Assembly (NCBI RefSeq): GCF_027921745.1
Contig: NC_079238.1
Span: 3,038,001 to 3,102,000, forward strand
Direction: 5' to 3'
Source: Schizosaccharomyces osmophilus
Taxonomy: Eukaryota > Ascomycota > Schizosaccharomycetes > Schizosaccharomycetales > Schizosaccharomycetaceae
DNA: 64,000 bases
Positions 21,799-31,373 of the stretch are shown in pieces; within the stretch, counting starts at the first letter, position 1; each line of letters starts with the position of its first letter. The notes below the pieces were generated by a model. The model saw only the letters and a list, made by a program, of their open reading frames with translations, was not told the DNA's origin and made no database searches. A program made the position numbers and the translations under genes.

Positions 21799-22703
21799 GG
21801 CAGGGTACAATATTATTAAATGAAGAAAAGGCTTTTGATTAATGCTTTACTTTTGAAATTCTTTATAGGGTTACTTTCTCCAATTTAATACATATCGATG
21901 GGGGTTGTAGGTTCTGTGCAATCGTATGTTCGTAGTGTTCAGTTCTTCTGAGAAGTAACTATTTAAAAATGATTGATGAGAGGGCTAACAGTCATACTGA
22001 ATTCGCTCATAGTATTTAGTATTCAATATTTTTTGACATTCAACGGATTATAGTTTTTCTCTGTATTTATGATTGTTTACACGACGAATGCTGAGTTCTT
22101 ACATCAGCCTTTGGTATGTAACATCTTCATCGTGGAGAACTGGTAATTACCATTCAAAGAAACTGTCATAGATGAACTACTTATATTTATACCCAAGACC
22201 TTAAATTTATAGGATCCTGCTTGTACAATACATGTTTTCCCTATACTACAAGACGGACGTACAGCATTATGGAGTATAATAATTATAACTAATATATTGA
22301 ACGAATAATAAATAAAGAACCTTTGCTAAATTAGAAAATCGAGCATGTAAGAATAGAGACATGAGAGACCTTCAACGAAATCTGAAGGAAGAGAAGCATA
22401 TGCATAGTAAATAATGCTTAACAAGCCAATGTAACATCAACAATTAATCATAAAACAAATAAAAGTATAACATAAACAATTATCGACAAACGTAAATAAA
22501 GTTTGTGAATGTAGAGTCAAAATCCATAAACAAAGAGTGTTTGTTTACCTTTCGTTTTTGTTTATATACTGTTTACCAAGGATTTGAATTGGCCAAAACC
22601 CAACCTCATTTCAAGAAAAAGGCAGGAATAATCCTTCCTTTTCTTTTCTTCTTTTTGGATAACTTTTTTTTTTTTGGTACGTGGGCTGCAAGTTCCGAAG
22701 ATA
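21799..22703. other. Divergent promoter coq6/mug97-like
   Basis: 905 bp without a gene. Two forkhead/FLEX-like GTAAACA sites (reverse strand) lie near 22541-22548 and 22569-22575, close to the mug97-like gene, and a T13 run sits at 22663-22677. Confidence 0.45.
22536..22548 (-). promoter_or_regulatory. FLEX-like forkhead site
   Basis: On the minus strand this reads GTAAACAAACACT, agreeing with the first 11 positions of the S. pombe FLEX element bound by the meiotic forkhead factor Mei4. A second GTAAACA core lies about 25 bp downstream. Position about 160 bp before the mug97-like start supports meiotic control. Binding is inferred. Confidence 0.4.
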
Positions 22704-23747
22704 ATGGGGATGTCGAAACCGGTTGCCAGTAATACCGACATGAAACAAGAAAGTCGTGACGATTTACAGGTTCAGCATCAGATTAATTGTAACGAATTAC
22801 AAGATCAAAATGATGCTGGCTTCTATTTGCAGACCAACGAAGGTGATCTGCCTGGCTTAACTGGAAATCAGATAAAAAAGCCATTGACGAGCAACTCGTC
22901 AATAAAGGAAGATCCCTGCGTATCTGAGAAACCAAAACTTTATGAAAATGATGAAGAAAGACAATCAGAATATTATCCTTCCGATTCTGAAAACCAGCTC
23001 GCTCGTAGTTTACACAGCGAAGCTTTTCAAAAACCCGATGATGTGAAAGGACAACACTTACAAGTCTATACTCAAGAATTCCATGTCCAAACTCCTTTAA
23101 CTCCACAGTCCGTCACAGATAGAACTGTTGTATCGCCAACCGATGATATATCCCCTACTGAATCAGTAGTTTCAACGAAACCAGATTCAGTTTTTCCAAA
23201 CAGACAAGGGCATTTTGCATCAGGATCGGAAAGTAGTTCTGTGTTCATTTGTTTGTACCACAAGCAGTATGGCAAGTGGCATCTGAAAATGAGTGACGAG
23301 GATGATAATCAGGCAGTCGAAGCGTATGCTCAACATTTCAGCAGCGAAAACCGTCCTTCTATTTTCTATTTGTTTCGAGGTATTTCGTTTGGTCCGGAAT
23401 ATGACTATGTATTACGCCCCAAAAATTGGTGGAATCCCATGAGCGAAAAAGTTATGCGAAAGGAGGTAGTAGTTCGAAAAATCGACACTCAACCAGGATG
23501 TCGATCTGTATACGAACGCTATCATCAAAATAAAGTTCAGGGAGGTGAAGATTTATTAATTGTACCAGTATATGGATTAAATATATGGATTGTCTCCTTA
23601 ATAGTTGCAAGCGCTGCTGGATCAGTGATAATTGGCTTATGGATGCGGCTTTCAGATCCCTTTTTTGCACATGGAATGCTTCTCAACCTCGGACTAGGAA
23701 GTATTGGTAGTTTCTTATACTTGCTTTCGAACACTTGGTGCAGATAA
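22704..23747 (+). CDS. mug97: Mug97-like membrane protein
   Basis: 347 aa from the ATG at 22704 (another in-frame ATG two codons on). The frame is open further upstream but only through non-ATG codons and a T-run. Residues 1 to about 180 are acidic, Ser/Thr-rich and probably disordered. A conserved-looking domain follows (about 180-285: FICLYHKQYGKWHLKMSD, RPSIFYLFRGISFG). Two hydrophobic segments near the C-terminus (VPVYGLNIWIVSLIVASA; GMLLNLGLGSIGSFLYLL) suggest a C-terminal hairpin anchor. The name comes from its position between coq6 and mug57; biochemical function is unknown. Its last 11 codons overlap the mug57 coding end on the other strand. Confidence 0.7.
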   Translation: MGMSKPVASNTDMKQESRDDLQVQHQINCNELQDQNDAGFYLQTNEGDLPGLTGNQIKKPLTSNSSIKEDPCVSEKPKLYENDEERQSEYYPSDSENQLARSLHSEAFQKPDDVKGQHLQVYTQEFHVQTPLTPQSVTDRTVVSPTDDISPTESVVSTKPDSVFPNRQGHFASGSESSSVFICLYHKQYGKWHLKMSDEDDNQAVEAYAQHFSSENRPSIFYLFRGISFGPEYDYVLRPKNWWNPMSEKVMRKEVVVRKIDTQPGCRSVYERYHQNKVQGGEDLLIVPVYGLNIWIVSLIVASAAGSVIIGLWMRLSDPFFAHGMLLNLGLGSIGSFLYLLSNTWCR

Positions 23748-24293
23748 AGTATTGTTTAGAATCCACACTTCTCCATTGCTTGCTCTTTTGATAGAAAGCA
23801 CTTGTACTGAATCATTTAGGTAAAGAATATCTTTTTGTTTAATGACATTTATGGTTGATCCACTTAATGACTTACATTCTCCATTACCATGAGAAGGATT
23901 CACAGAGACAAAGTGGGATTTAATGAAATGATGCAAATTTCCTTGAGCTTGTTCTTCAGTGATGTGAACTGGCTCAGAAGGCATCTCAAACTTAGCTTCC
24001 AATGTATCCAATTTCCATGGCTTTACTTTCAAATTTTGAAATGCCAAATCCGTGGGTACCAAAACCGTAGTATGTTCATCACTACTTTTAAGTCTTTCAA
24101 CAAGCTCAGGAAATTGCATAAGAATGTCTGAAAAAATATTGCAATCCCTTGAACCAGCTAGTAGCTCAAATAAACGAGGTTGGTGAGTAGCTTGCATTTG
24201 GAAAGGCTTTTGATGAAACGAAACAGCGGTTGCGATATGTATAAACGTAGACAAGAAGAACACTTTAAAGATAAAGTAGGACAATAATTTCAT
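23715..24293 (-). CDS. mug57: Mug57-type secreted fasciclin (FAS1) protein
   Basis: 192 aa with a clear signal peptide (MKLLSYFIFKVFFLSTFIHIA, cut near TAVS). One FAS1 domain fills the rest: the H1 motif HTTVLVPTDLAFQNL and the H2-like EVWILNNTL bracket a domain of normal size, ending soon after H2 as expected. FAS1 proteins are extracellular or lumenal adhesion-type modules. The S. pombe gene in this place is meiotically upregulated. The 3' coding end overlaps the convergent mug97-like gene by 33 bp. Exact role unknown. Confidence 0.88.
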   Translation of the reverse strand: MKLLSYFIFKVFFLSTFIHIATAVSFHQKPFQMQATHQPRLFELLAGSRDCNIFSDILMQFPELVERLKSSDEHTTVLVPTDLAFQNLKVKPWKLDTLEAKFEMPSEPVHITEEQAQGNLHHFIKSHFVSVNPSHGNGECKSLSGSTINVIKQKDILYLNDSVQVLSIKRASNGEVWILNNTLSAPSVRKQV

Positions 24294-25104
24294 GCTAGGA
24301 TCGTGTAGTTTTATAACGAAACAAAAGGCAATATATTATCGCTATAGCTTATTAATGGGGAATTGATAAATCCACTGAGAAGAAACCGTCTCAAAAGGTT
24401 GCTAATTGCTTAAGAAAAACAATTGTCCGAATATACAGTAGCTGAATGAAAAACTGTTTCGATAAAGATAGATGAAACAATTATGAATAAAAAACAGCAG
24501 TTGTAATGAAGCTTACTTTAGAGAATTTGACTAAAGAAAATTAAAGTAAAGATTTGTTGAAGTGACGATTACAAGAAGCGTTATTGACCATTATATTATA
24601 TTGGAGATATACTATGATTAACAGCAGCCTGTGTCCGATGTTTTCTAGAGGAAATTTCTTTTTAATTGATTCTATTAATTCTTTATCTTATGTGGTTTCA
24701 GTGTTATATTAAAAGGCTTACCAAACACCTTCTTACTCGAGATTCACCACAAACATTAGGTATTTTGCCAGAATAATCCAAAAATAAAGAGGAATCTAAG
24801 AATATATTATCGAATTCACTGCCGATTGAAAATCCTTTCGGAAAAGTATCTTTAAGCGTCAGTGATCGAAGTTAGAACGTCGTGACCTAAACCATATATT
24901 GAGCCAGTATTCAGGTTTCGCGTTTTCACTGCATCTTTTGTAAGAAATACCGTTTACGAAAGAGTTCGATAAAAATAAAATTGGCGTTGGAAACCTTCAG
25001 AGCCTACTTATTGAGGAACAACTTCTGTTTCGTCAAAGTAAAAAATAATTGACTACTGGCAAGTGAGGTACCTGAAAGACAAGTAAAAGAGGAAAAGAAT
25101 TACA
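24294..25104. other. Divergent promoter mug57/lsd1
   Basis: About 810 bp, AT-rich, with no coding frame or RNA gene seen. It ends at the short upstream frame of lsd1. Confidence 0.4.
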
Positions 25105-25116
25105 ATGTTTGAATGA
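25105..25116 (+). promoter_or_regulatory. Three-codon upstream ORF overlapping the lsd1 start
   Basis: ATG TTT GAA TGA. Its stop overlaps the first lsd1 ATG (ATGA), an arrangement that favours termination-reinitiation. Whether it is inside the mRNA leader depends on the transcription start, which cannot be seen here. Confidence 0.4.
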
Positions 25117-28100
25117 TGGAACTATCTCCAAAGGATGATATTACTGATGTATTGAATAATGGACCGTCGCAATCAGCGGATCCTTCTTTATGGGCAATAT
25201 TCGGACAACACTCGATGGAAGATTCAAGTGAAAGACGAAATGTTGGTTCTGAAGTAGATAATAGTATTTTTGACCTTAGCCAGTTAAATGAACATCAATT
25301 GGCCTCCTCCGTACCCAACCCCATGGGCTTGTCGAGCCATGATGGTCTAATAGCCAAAAATCTTGAAGGAGCAGATTCCTCTGGTAAGCAAGACGCATCT
25401 CTGCTTAGCCAGCATATGCTAAACGCCGAAACGGGGCCCAAAACCATGGAGGCGAAAGGTCGAAAATCCATGAATGGCATTCGTAAAGGTAAACGCATTT
25501 CTGCTACTGCAAATTCTCTTGAACGTAATGGGACACAATTTGTCTCAAATGAGGCTCCAATCGCCGTGAAGTCTAGCATTCCTGCGCTTCCAAGGACTAC
25601 CTACGAAAGACTCTGTTACGAGTCAGCAATTGCCAGTGGATTATCTCCTAATTCTCTCTCAAACGATGAAGTAGAGTTACTTTCCGAAATTTTAGATAAT
25701 CCATCTTGGCTGTCTCTTTATCTAAAAATACGCAATGGCATATGCTATCTTTGGCATAGAAATCCGACACTATTTGTATCCTTTAATGAAGCTTTGGGTA
25801 TTGTTCGAGACAAGATGGCATTTCCTCTGGCATCCTTGGCTTTTGAGTTTTTAACGCGAAACGGTTATATTAATTATGGGTCACTGGATATTGCTCATAA
25901 TGTACAACCAGGAGAAAATCTTCCTCAAAAAACAGTAGCTATTGTTGGAGCTGGTATGGCTGGGATAAGTTGCGCACGCCAATTGGCAAATTTATTCGCG
26001 CAATACGAACAAGACTTTGCATCACGAGGCGAAAAGCCGCCCCAATTGATTCTTTACGAGGCGTCAAGTCGTTTAGGAGGTCATGTTTTTTCCCATGGAA
26101 TATCTTTGCATGAATTGTTAAGTGAAGAAGAACAGATCGGACTCCAAACAGATGCACTACAAACATGCATGGTGAATTTGTCTTCTGATTTTCTCTATGG
26201 CTGTCCGTTTTTAGAAAATGATCCTTTACACATTATTGTCTCGCAGCAACTTTCATTAGAGGAAGTTGTACGCCAGAAGCAGAATCTCGCTTTATATGAT
26301 TCGGGAGCAGGTCGGATAGATCAAAGGCATATAGACAGAATTTTACTGTTATTTCGCTCTCTACTTGATTATTTCTTTTCAATGAAGAACGATCAGCTTT
26401 TGAATATAGTGTCTTCTCCCAAACAAAAGTTTATTCTCACTTTACAGAATTTGGATTGGCATTTAGTTGGTGATGTCCCCTTGTCTTGTCACGACTCGTT
26501 AAAAAGCTTTTTAGAGGATTCCTTCAGAAATCTCAATCATTTACTGCACTTTTCCATTGCAGAAACCAGAGTTTTTGAGTGGTGCGTTGAGTACCTAAAA
26601 CAAACGACTTGCGTGCCGTTAGAATTAATAAAACCGACATCTTTCAATTCTGTTAGCTTTCCTTTCGGTGAAACTGTTCCCTCGTATGCAATAAAAAATG
26701 GCATGTCAACTTTAATAGAAGCGCTAGCTACGACTCCTAGTCCTTTACCTGTTATATTTGATCATACTGTCCAGTCAGTCAATTTACATGATCAGAAAGC
26801 TCACCTCTCATTTACAAATGACACATCTGTAACTGTTGATAAGGTGGTGATGTGTCTACCTATCGATAAATATCGAAATTCTACCGTTTCATTTGGACCA
26901 GCAATATCAGAGCATAAAATCAATGCTTTGAATAAGTGCTATATGCCAAATCGTAAAAAAGTGGTTTTCCTGTTTAAAACCCAGTTTTGGGAACTTAACA
27001 GTAGTATTTTTGGGTCTTTGACTTCTAGTAAGAAAAACTATATTTTTAACGATTGTTCAGACATATATGGATTCCCATCATTAAGCGTGTATGTGGATAT
27101 TGGTGCAAATCAACGGATTGTTGGTAGAGACATCGTCCATGATATTCTTTTAGAACTTGGCAATATTTTTAAGCTGGAGAATTTGCAACCATTGAGGACT
27201 GTTATAACCAACTGGGAAAGTAATGTATTTTTGAATCACTCTTCTTATGCTATCTCGCCTGAAGCATCGTCAGAAGATTATTCTATATTGAGAGAGAGTA
27301 TGGGCGATATTGTATATTTTGCCAGCGAAGCGTTGTCAAAAGAGCATTCTGGAACTTTACGAGGGGCTTTTCAGTCTGGTCTACTGGCTGCTAAAGATAT
27401 TCTTAGCTCTTTAATCGGAGATGTTGCCGTTCCTAATACTTTAATAGTGGAAGAAAAACTTGACGGTTCCGAATCTAGCCGTAAACGACCAGCAGGACAG
27501 GTGTATGACACTAGAAGGGAAGATAATGATGATGATAAAGCCCTCAATTATTACCACGATTACCTTAGATTAAGGAAGCAGAGGCTTGAAAAAGAAGAGC
27601 AAGAATGCGAGCTTTTAATAGCTGAGCTGCTTGGCACTCGCCCCACTGCCCCTACCAGACCAAGTGCCAATCCATACTTAATATACCAAAAAACTCAATG
27701 GCATGTGTGCAGAGCTCTGGCAGATCAGGAAAAGCAAAGAAGTACCGGCGACCATGAAGCACGTGCTACTAAAAATGAAATCAGGGCAAAGCTTGGGAAG
27801 ACTTGGAGAGCTCTCGATGATTTAGGAAAACAACCATGGGTTGATGAAGTTACTGCTAGGAGAGCGAATTATTCCAGTCGTTTGGAAGAGTATCAAAGAC
27901 AAATAAATGCCTATAATGTTCGCGCTGCCCAAATTCGTGATGAACATCTTCGCAAGTGTGAATCTCAGCCTCTTCCCGAGGAAGAAGCAAGGTTAAAGAT
28001 TCTTTCACAAGAAGAAGATGAGCGTGCCCAAAAGCGTCGACTTTTAGAAAATACAACATTGAACGATAGTGACGAGGAATATCGAGAAGATATGGATTAT

Positions 28101-28142
28101 GAAGAACAATTTGATGATAATTTTTCTGATACGTTCACATAA
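25113..28142 (+). CDS. lsd1: Lsd1, LSD1/KDM1-type histone demethylase-like protein
   Basis: 1009 aa, one exon, ATG doubled at the start. SWIRM domain about 150-250 (ERLCYESAIASGLSPNSLSNDE and following). FAD-binding amine oxidase fold from about 275, with the dinucleotide motif IVGAGMAGISCARQL and LILYEASSRLGGHVFS. The oxidase fold ends near residue 770 (TLRGAFQSGLLAA). A C-terminal HMG-box (about 846-930, NPYLIYQKTQWHV) and acidic tail follow, as in fission-yeast Lsd1/Lsd2, which act in a PHD-finger complex on gene expression and heterochromatin boundaries. The long N-terminus (1-150) is disordered. This gene is the SPBC146.09c-type paralogue by position. Confidence 0.94.
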   Translation: MMELSPKDDITDVLNNGPSQSADPSLWAIFGQHSMEDSSERRNVGSEVDNSIFDLSQLNEHQLASSVPNPMGLSSHDGLIAKNLEGADSSGKQDASLLSQHMLNAETGPKTMEAKGRKSMNGIRKGKRISATANSLERNGTQFVSNEAPIAVKSSIPALPRTTYERLCYESAIASGLSPNSLSNDEVELLSEILDNPSWLSLYLKIRNGICYLWHRNPTLFVSFNEALGIVRDKMAFPLASLAFEFLTRNGYINYGSLDIAHNVQPGENLPQKTVAIVGAGMAGISCARQLANLFAQYEQDFASRGEKPPQLILYEASSRLGGHVFSHGISLHELLSEEEQIGLQTDALQTCMVNLSSDFLYGCPFLENDPLHIIVSQQLSLEEVVRQKQNLALYDSGAGRIDQRHIDRILLLFRSLLDYFFSMKNDQLLNIVSSPKQKFILTLQNLDWHLVGDVPLSCHDSLKSFLEDSFRNLNHLLHFSIAETRVFEWCVEYLKQTTCVPLELIKPTSFNSVSFPFGETVPSYAIKNGMSTLIEALATTPSPLPVIFDHTVQSVNLHDQKAHLSFTNDTSVTVDKVVMCLPIDKYRNSTVSFGPAISEHKINALNKCYMPNRKKVVFLFKTQFWELNSSIFGSLTSSKKNYIFNDCSDIYGFPSLSVYVDIGANQRIVGRDIVHDILLELGNIFKLENLQPLRTVITNWESNVFLNHSSYAISPEASSEDYSILRESMGDIVYFASEALSKEHSGTLRGAFQSGLLAAKDILSSLIGDVAVPNTLIVEEKLDGSESSRKRPAGQVYDTRREDNDDDKALNYYHDYLRLRKQRLEKEEQECELLIAELLGTRPTAPTRPSANPYLIYQKTQWHVCRALADQEKQRSTGDHEARATKNEIRAKLGKTWRALDDLGKQPWVDEVTARRANYSSRLEEYQRQINAYNVRAAQIRDEHLRKCESQPLPEEEARLKILSQEEDERAQKRRLLENTTLNDSDEEYREDMDYEEQFDDNFSDTFT

Positions 28143-28271
28143 CTACATTAGTCAATTAAAAAATATACGCATGGGTTTCTGGTGCAAGATATTTTTGAAA
28201 AAAAGACGATCGAAATTTATCTACAAAAAAATTTAATTAATGTTTATATCCCATCCTTGTGTAGAAAAGAA

Positions 28272-28296
28272 TTTTTTTTTTTTTTTTTTTTTTTTT
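28272..28296 (+). repeat. T25 homopolymer
   Basis: Uninterrupted run of 25 T, 130 bp upstream of the next gene's ATG. It is probably a promoter nucleosome-excluding tract. Length is prone to assembly error. Confidence 0.8.
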
Positions 28297-28427
28297 ATAT
28301 ATTTTGTTTTTGTTTGATATTCCTAAGTAAACTTAATGTTTTATCGAGGTCACTACACAGTACTGGGCATAAAACCAAATTAACTAAAAATAGTCACCCT
28401 AATAGAAGTACATTACAAAAATTAGAA

Positions 28428-28848
28428 ATGTCAAAGAAAGCTTTGTCCCAGTTATCGTTTGACCCTCCTGAATCCTTGGACAAGGATCAAGTCGTTGCTA
28501 AAGTACTGCAACTTAGGGGTTCAGCATTATTCACTGTTTGTGAACCCAATGGAAACGAATTACTCGTTGAAATACCTGCAAAATATCGGAGCAAAGCATG
28601 GATTAAACGGGGTGGATATGTTGTAGTGGACAAGTCTGAATTTACTGATCAGCAAAACAAAATCGATGGTTCTATTGTATACGTGGTTCAGCACCCGTTA
28701 AAGAATTGGGAGAAGCAATCTTACTGGTAAGTTTTATTGATACCTACACAAATATCTAACAACTGCTAGGCCTAAAGAGTTTGTCAATAATACCGCTGCA
28801 GAGATCGATGAAAGTAGCAGTAGTGAAAGTGCCGAGGAGAGTGATTGA
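28428..28848 (+). CDS. eIF1A-domain protein (EIF1AD type)
   Basis: join(28428..28726,28770..28848), 125 aa. OB-fold S1-type domain of the EIF1AD/Obelix family: LRGSALFTVCEPNGNELLVEIPAKYR (in two pieces: RGSALFTV, ELLVEIPAKYRSKAWI), GGYVVVDKSEF and SIVYVVQHPLKNWEKQSYWP. Short acidic Ser/Glu tail ESSSSESAEESD. The 43-nt intron (GTAAGT, CTAAC, CTAG) splits the Trp codon. Human EIF1AD is nuclear and acts late in 40S maturation; the same role is inferred here. Longer upstream reading runs through the T25 tract and is not real. Confidence 0.9.
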
Positions 28849-29040
28849 TACGTTTATTTCTTGGACAAAAACTTATTTTATTAACCTTACCATATAGTTA
28901 TTTTGGTTGCTTAATAGAACTGAAATACACACTCCAGAATCTAAAATCATAACTTATAGTACTACCAATAGCATTTGACTCATAAATGATTCCATCAGTA
29001 ACTTCTCTTATCGTAAAGGAATTATAGATTACTTAAATAG

Positions 29041-30669
29041 TTACCAAGCGTTTGCTTTATAGCAATCCTAAACGTGTTAATAATTTGCCTGACCAATAAC
29101 CGTATAAACTTACCTCCCCATAAAAGGCAAGGACAATGGTTCTATCATCAAATTTAAAACCTCGCATTTCTTGCATGGCAGCTTCCGCCGATTCAATATC
29201 AGCAAATCTGACGTACACTTTTCCAATGCCGAGGGAAGGAGTGTCAGAAAAACCTTTTTGCTGGGGAATCTTAATGTCTAAGATTTTTCCAAATTGGGAT
29301 AATTGAGTACCAACAGCTTCTTGAATTTCTAAAACTAAGTTAATAGATAATATTCAAAATCTTTGCACTTACCTTCGCATTCTCGAGGATCAGTAGCTTC
29401 GTTCTCCGTTACCACATTATGAATTTGTAACACAGGTGTGGCCTGGATTCTGGGTTCACTTTTAGCTAATTCTGTTAAAGCAACCATTCCTACATTAGAT
29501 TCGGGTATCTTTTGGTTTAAACCCACGCAGGAAAAGCCAACGCTAATTTTTTTGTCGTTAAATTCCATCCCGTCCAAATTTTGGATTGCCTTTCCTGTAT
29601 TCTCAGGGTCGCTGTATTCACAAAATCCAAAACCCTTAGAGGATTCGTCTGCAACATTTTTTATCAATTGGAAGCTCAATAACTCTCCAAACGGTTTAAA
29701 TAGCTCGATTACACTTTGTTCGTTTAAGTTAGAAGGGAAGTTGGTAAAATAGACTTTATCCTTGGAATCCAATACTTCATTTTGCGTAAAGTCCAAGCTT
29801 CTTTGATTTGCAGTCTCATGTGTAATTTGTGGAACAATATAGTTTTTAATCCTGTTAAAAGTTATTGATATATCAGGAGCATATTGGGCGGTATGTAAGC
29901 CCCATAAAAATGTAGCGTCTTCTGGTTTTGACAATTCTAAAATTGCATAATTATCCTCTTTGCAAAAATAAGCATTCGAAAAATGACGTGTTTCTGGCTT
30001 ATGGTATGTTGTGGATATAAACAAATCTTCAATAAATGGCTTGAACGTATTTATGTCAAAATCTGATGGAAGATTGGAAACAACTAATCTTCGAGCTTGA
30101 CGACTAGCACCAGGTTGCAAGGGAGGAGGTGGTGCCATGATACTTCCTGCCGCCGATCGAGCAAACTCAAGAAGCTTTTCAGGATCACTATTAGCAGTAC
30201 GAGGTGCACCAGGAAGAGGAAATAAACCAGACATTTTAGCTTGGTCAGCAGTTACTAACTCATAGCCTGGGGGCTTGATATCCCATTGAGAATTTTGACG
30301 AACCCATTCGTTAATTGGCTTCACATCCCTAAGCTGCTCTAACTCGCGTTCTATAGACTGCAGATTACGGGATCTACTTGCTGGCGGGCTCACGCTTTTG
30401 CGTCTAGACGATTGTCTTGAAGAATAGTAATCGTGGTCATCATAACGTCTTCTCTTTGGTCGTTCGTCGTCTCTGGGGCTTCTCTCTCTATACTCTCTAG
30501 GTCGTCGATAATCATGGTCATCTCTGTGACGGCGTCGATAATCATCTCGATAATGACTTCGTTCTGTGTCACGAGAGGAATATCTATCCATGCGCCCAAC
30601 ACTTTCATCTCGAGGATCGCGACTCCTTCTCAAAGAGCGAGATTCTGAAATCCTAGATGATAAGTCCAT
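29041..30669 (-). CDS. prp2: Prp2, U2AF large subunit (U2AF59)
   Basis: complement(join(29041..29067,29114..29328,29373..30669)), 512 aa. U2AF59 binds the polypyrimidine tract and, with U2AF23, recruits U2 snRNP to 3' splice sites. N-terminal Arg/Ser/Asp-rich region (1-120), a U2AF-ligand-like WDIKPPGYE segment, RRM1 (about 190-280, RLVVSNLPSDF), RRM2 (about 300-385, KVYFTNFPSNL; SKGFGFCEY), and a C-terminal UHM (about 410-512) made up mostly by exon 2. The last exon is nine codons and ends KANAW, as U2AF proteins do. Introns are 44 and 46 nt. Without splicing the protein would lose half of its UHM. Confidence 0.96.
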
Positions 30670-31373
30670 TTTAGTGACTCTATATACAAACGAACAGTTC
30701 GCAAAACCTAATCAAGCTTGCGGATGATTTAAAGTAAGTAAAAATCAAGAAAATTACTAGCTAGTGGGGAATATTCGTTGCCTTTGCAGTCAGTTATAAA
30801 TATAACTTGAACAGCATGTAAAATCACAATAGAATGCAAGAATTAGTAAAATAATTGGTTTTTTTATATCACTAATGAAGTTTGTGCCAAAACCTATTCT
30901 CTTATATGGATTTTATAGAGACGGTGGAGGTGACCTTTGGGAATCAAATGTCAACCGGTTACTGCACAAGATCAAAATTACTGACTTCGGTTTGAATTTT
31001 ATACAATTGTTTAGTTTTAAAACTAAAAAAAAAGGAAAGTAAAAATATACTCACTTCTTACTTCGACATGTTTGAAGTGTCGGTCAAGTATAACTTTAGC
31101 GTTTTATGAAAAAAAAATTTCTGGTTCTATCGCGTCTAGTAGTTGTATCAGCAGGCCTTTTTGTTATACTAAAAGTATTTAACAAATATCTCGGTTTACA
31201 CAAGGATGCATAATTTTTACAACCGATTCGAATTATATGTAGAATTAGCTTTAAGTGAATTCTTCTAATTTTCAATTTGGTTTTGTTTATGGGTTTGATG
31301 CAGACTGTAGTAACGGTAATACCGCTGTCTACTCCTTTAATATTGAAAGCTCTTCCTTTTATAAACGAAAAAA
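30670..31373. other. Divergent promoter prp2/fan1
   Basis: 704 bp, AT-rich. No gene, RNA or clear motif recognised. Confidence 0.4.

Noticed and set aside
28182-28427. N-terminal extension of the eIF1A-domain protein
   Set aside because: Requires translating a T25 tract into poly-Phe and starts before the conserved domain; the ATG at 28428 fits the family.
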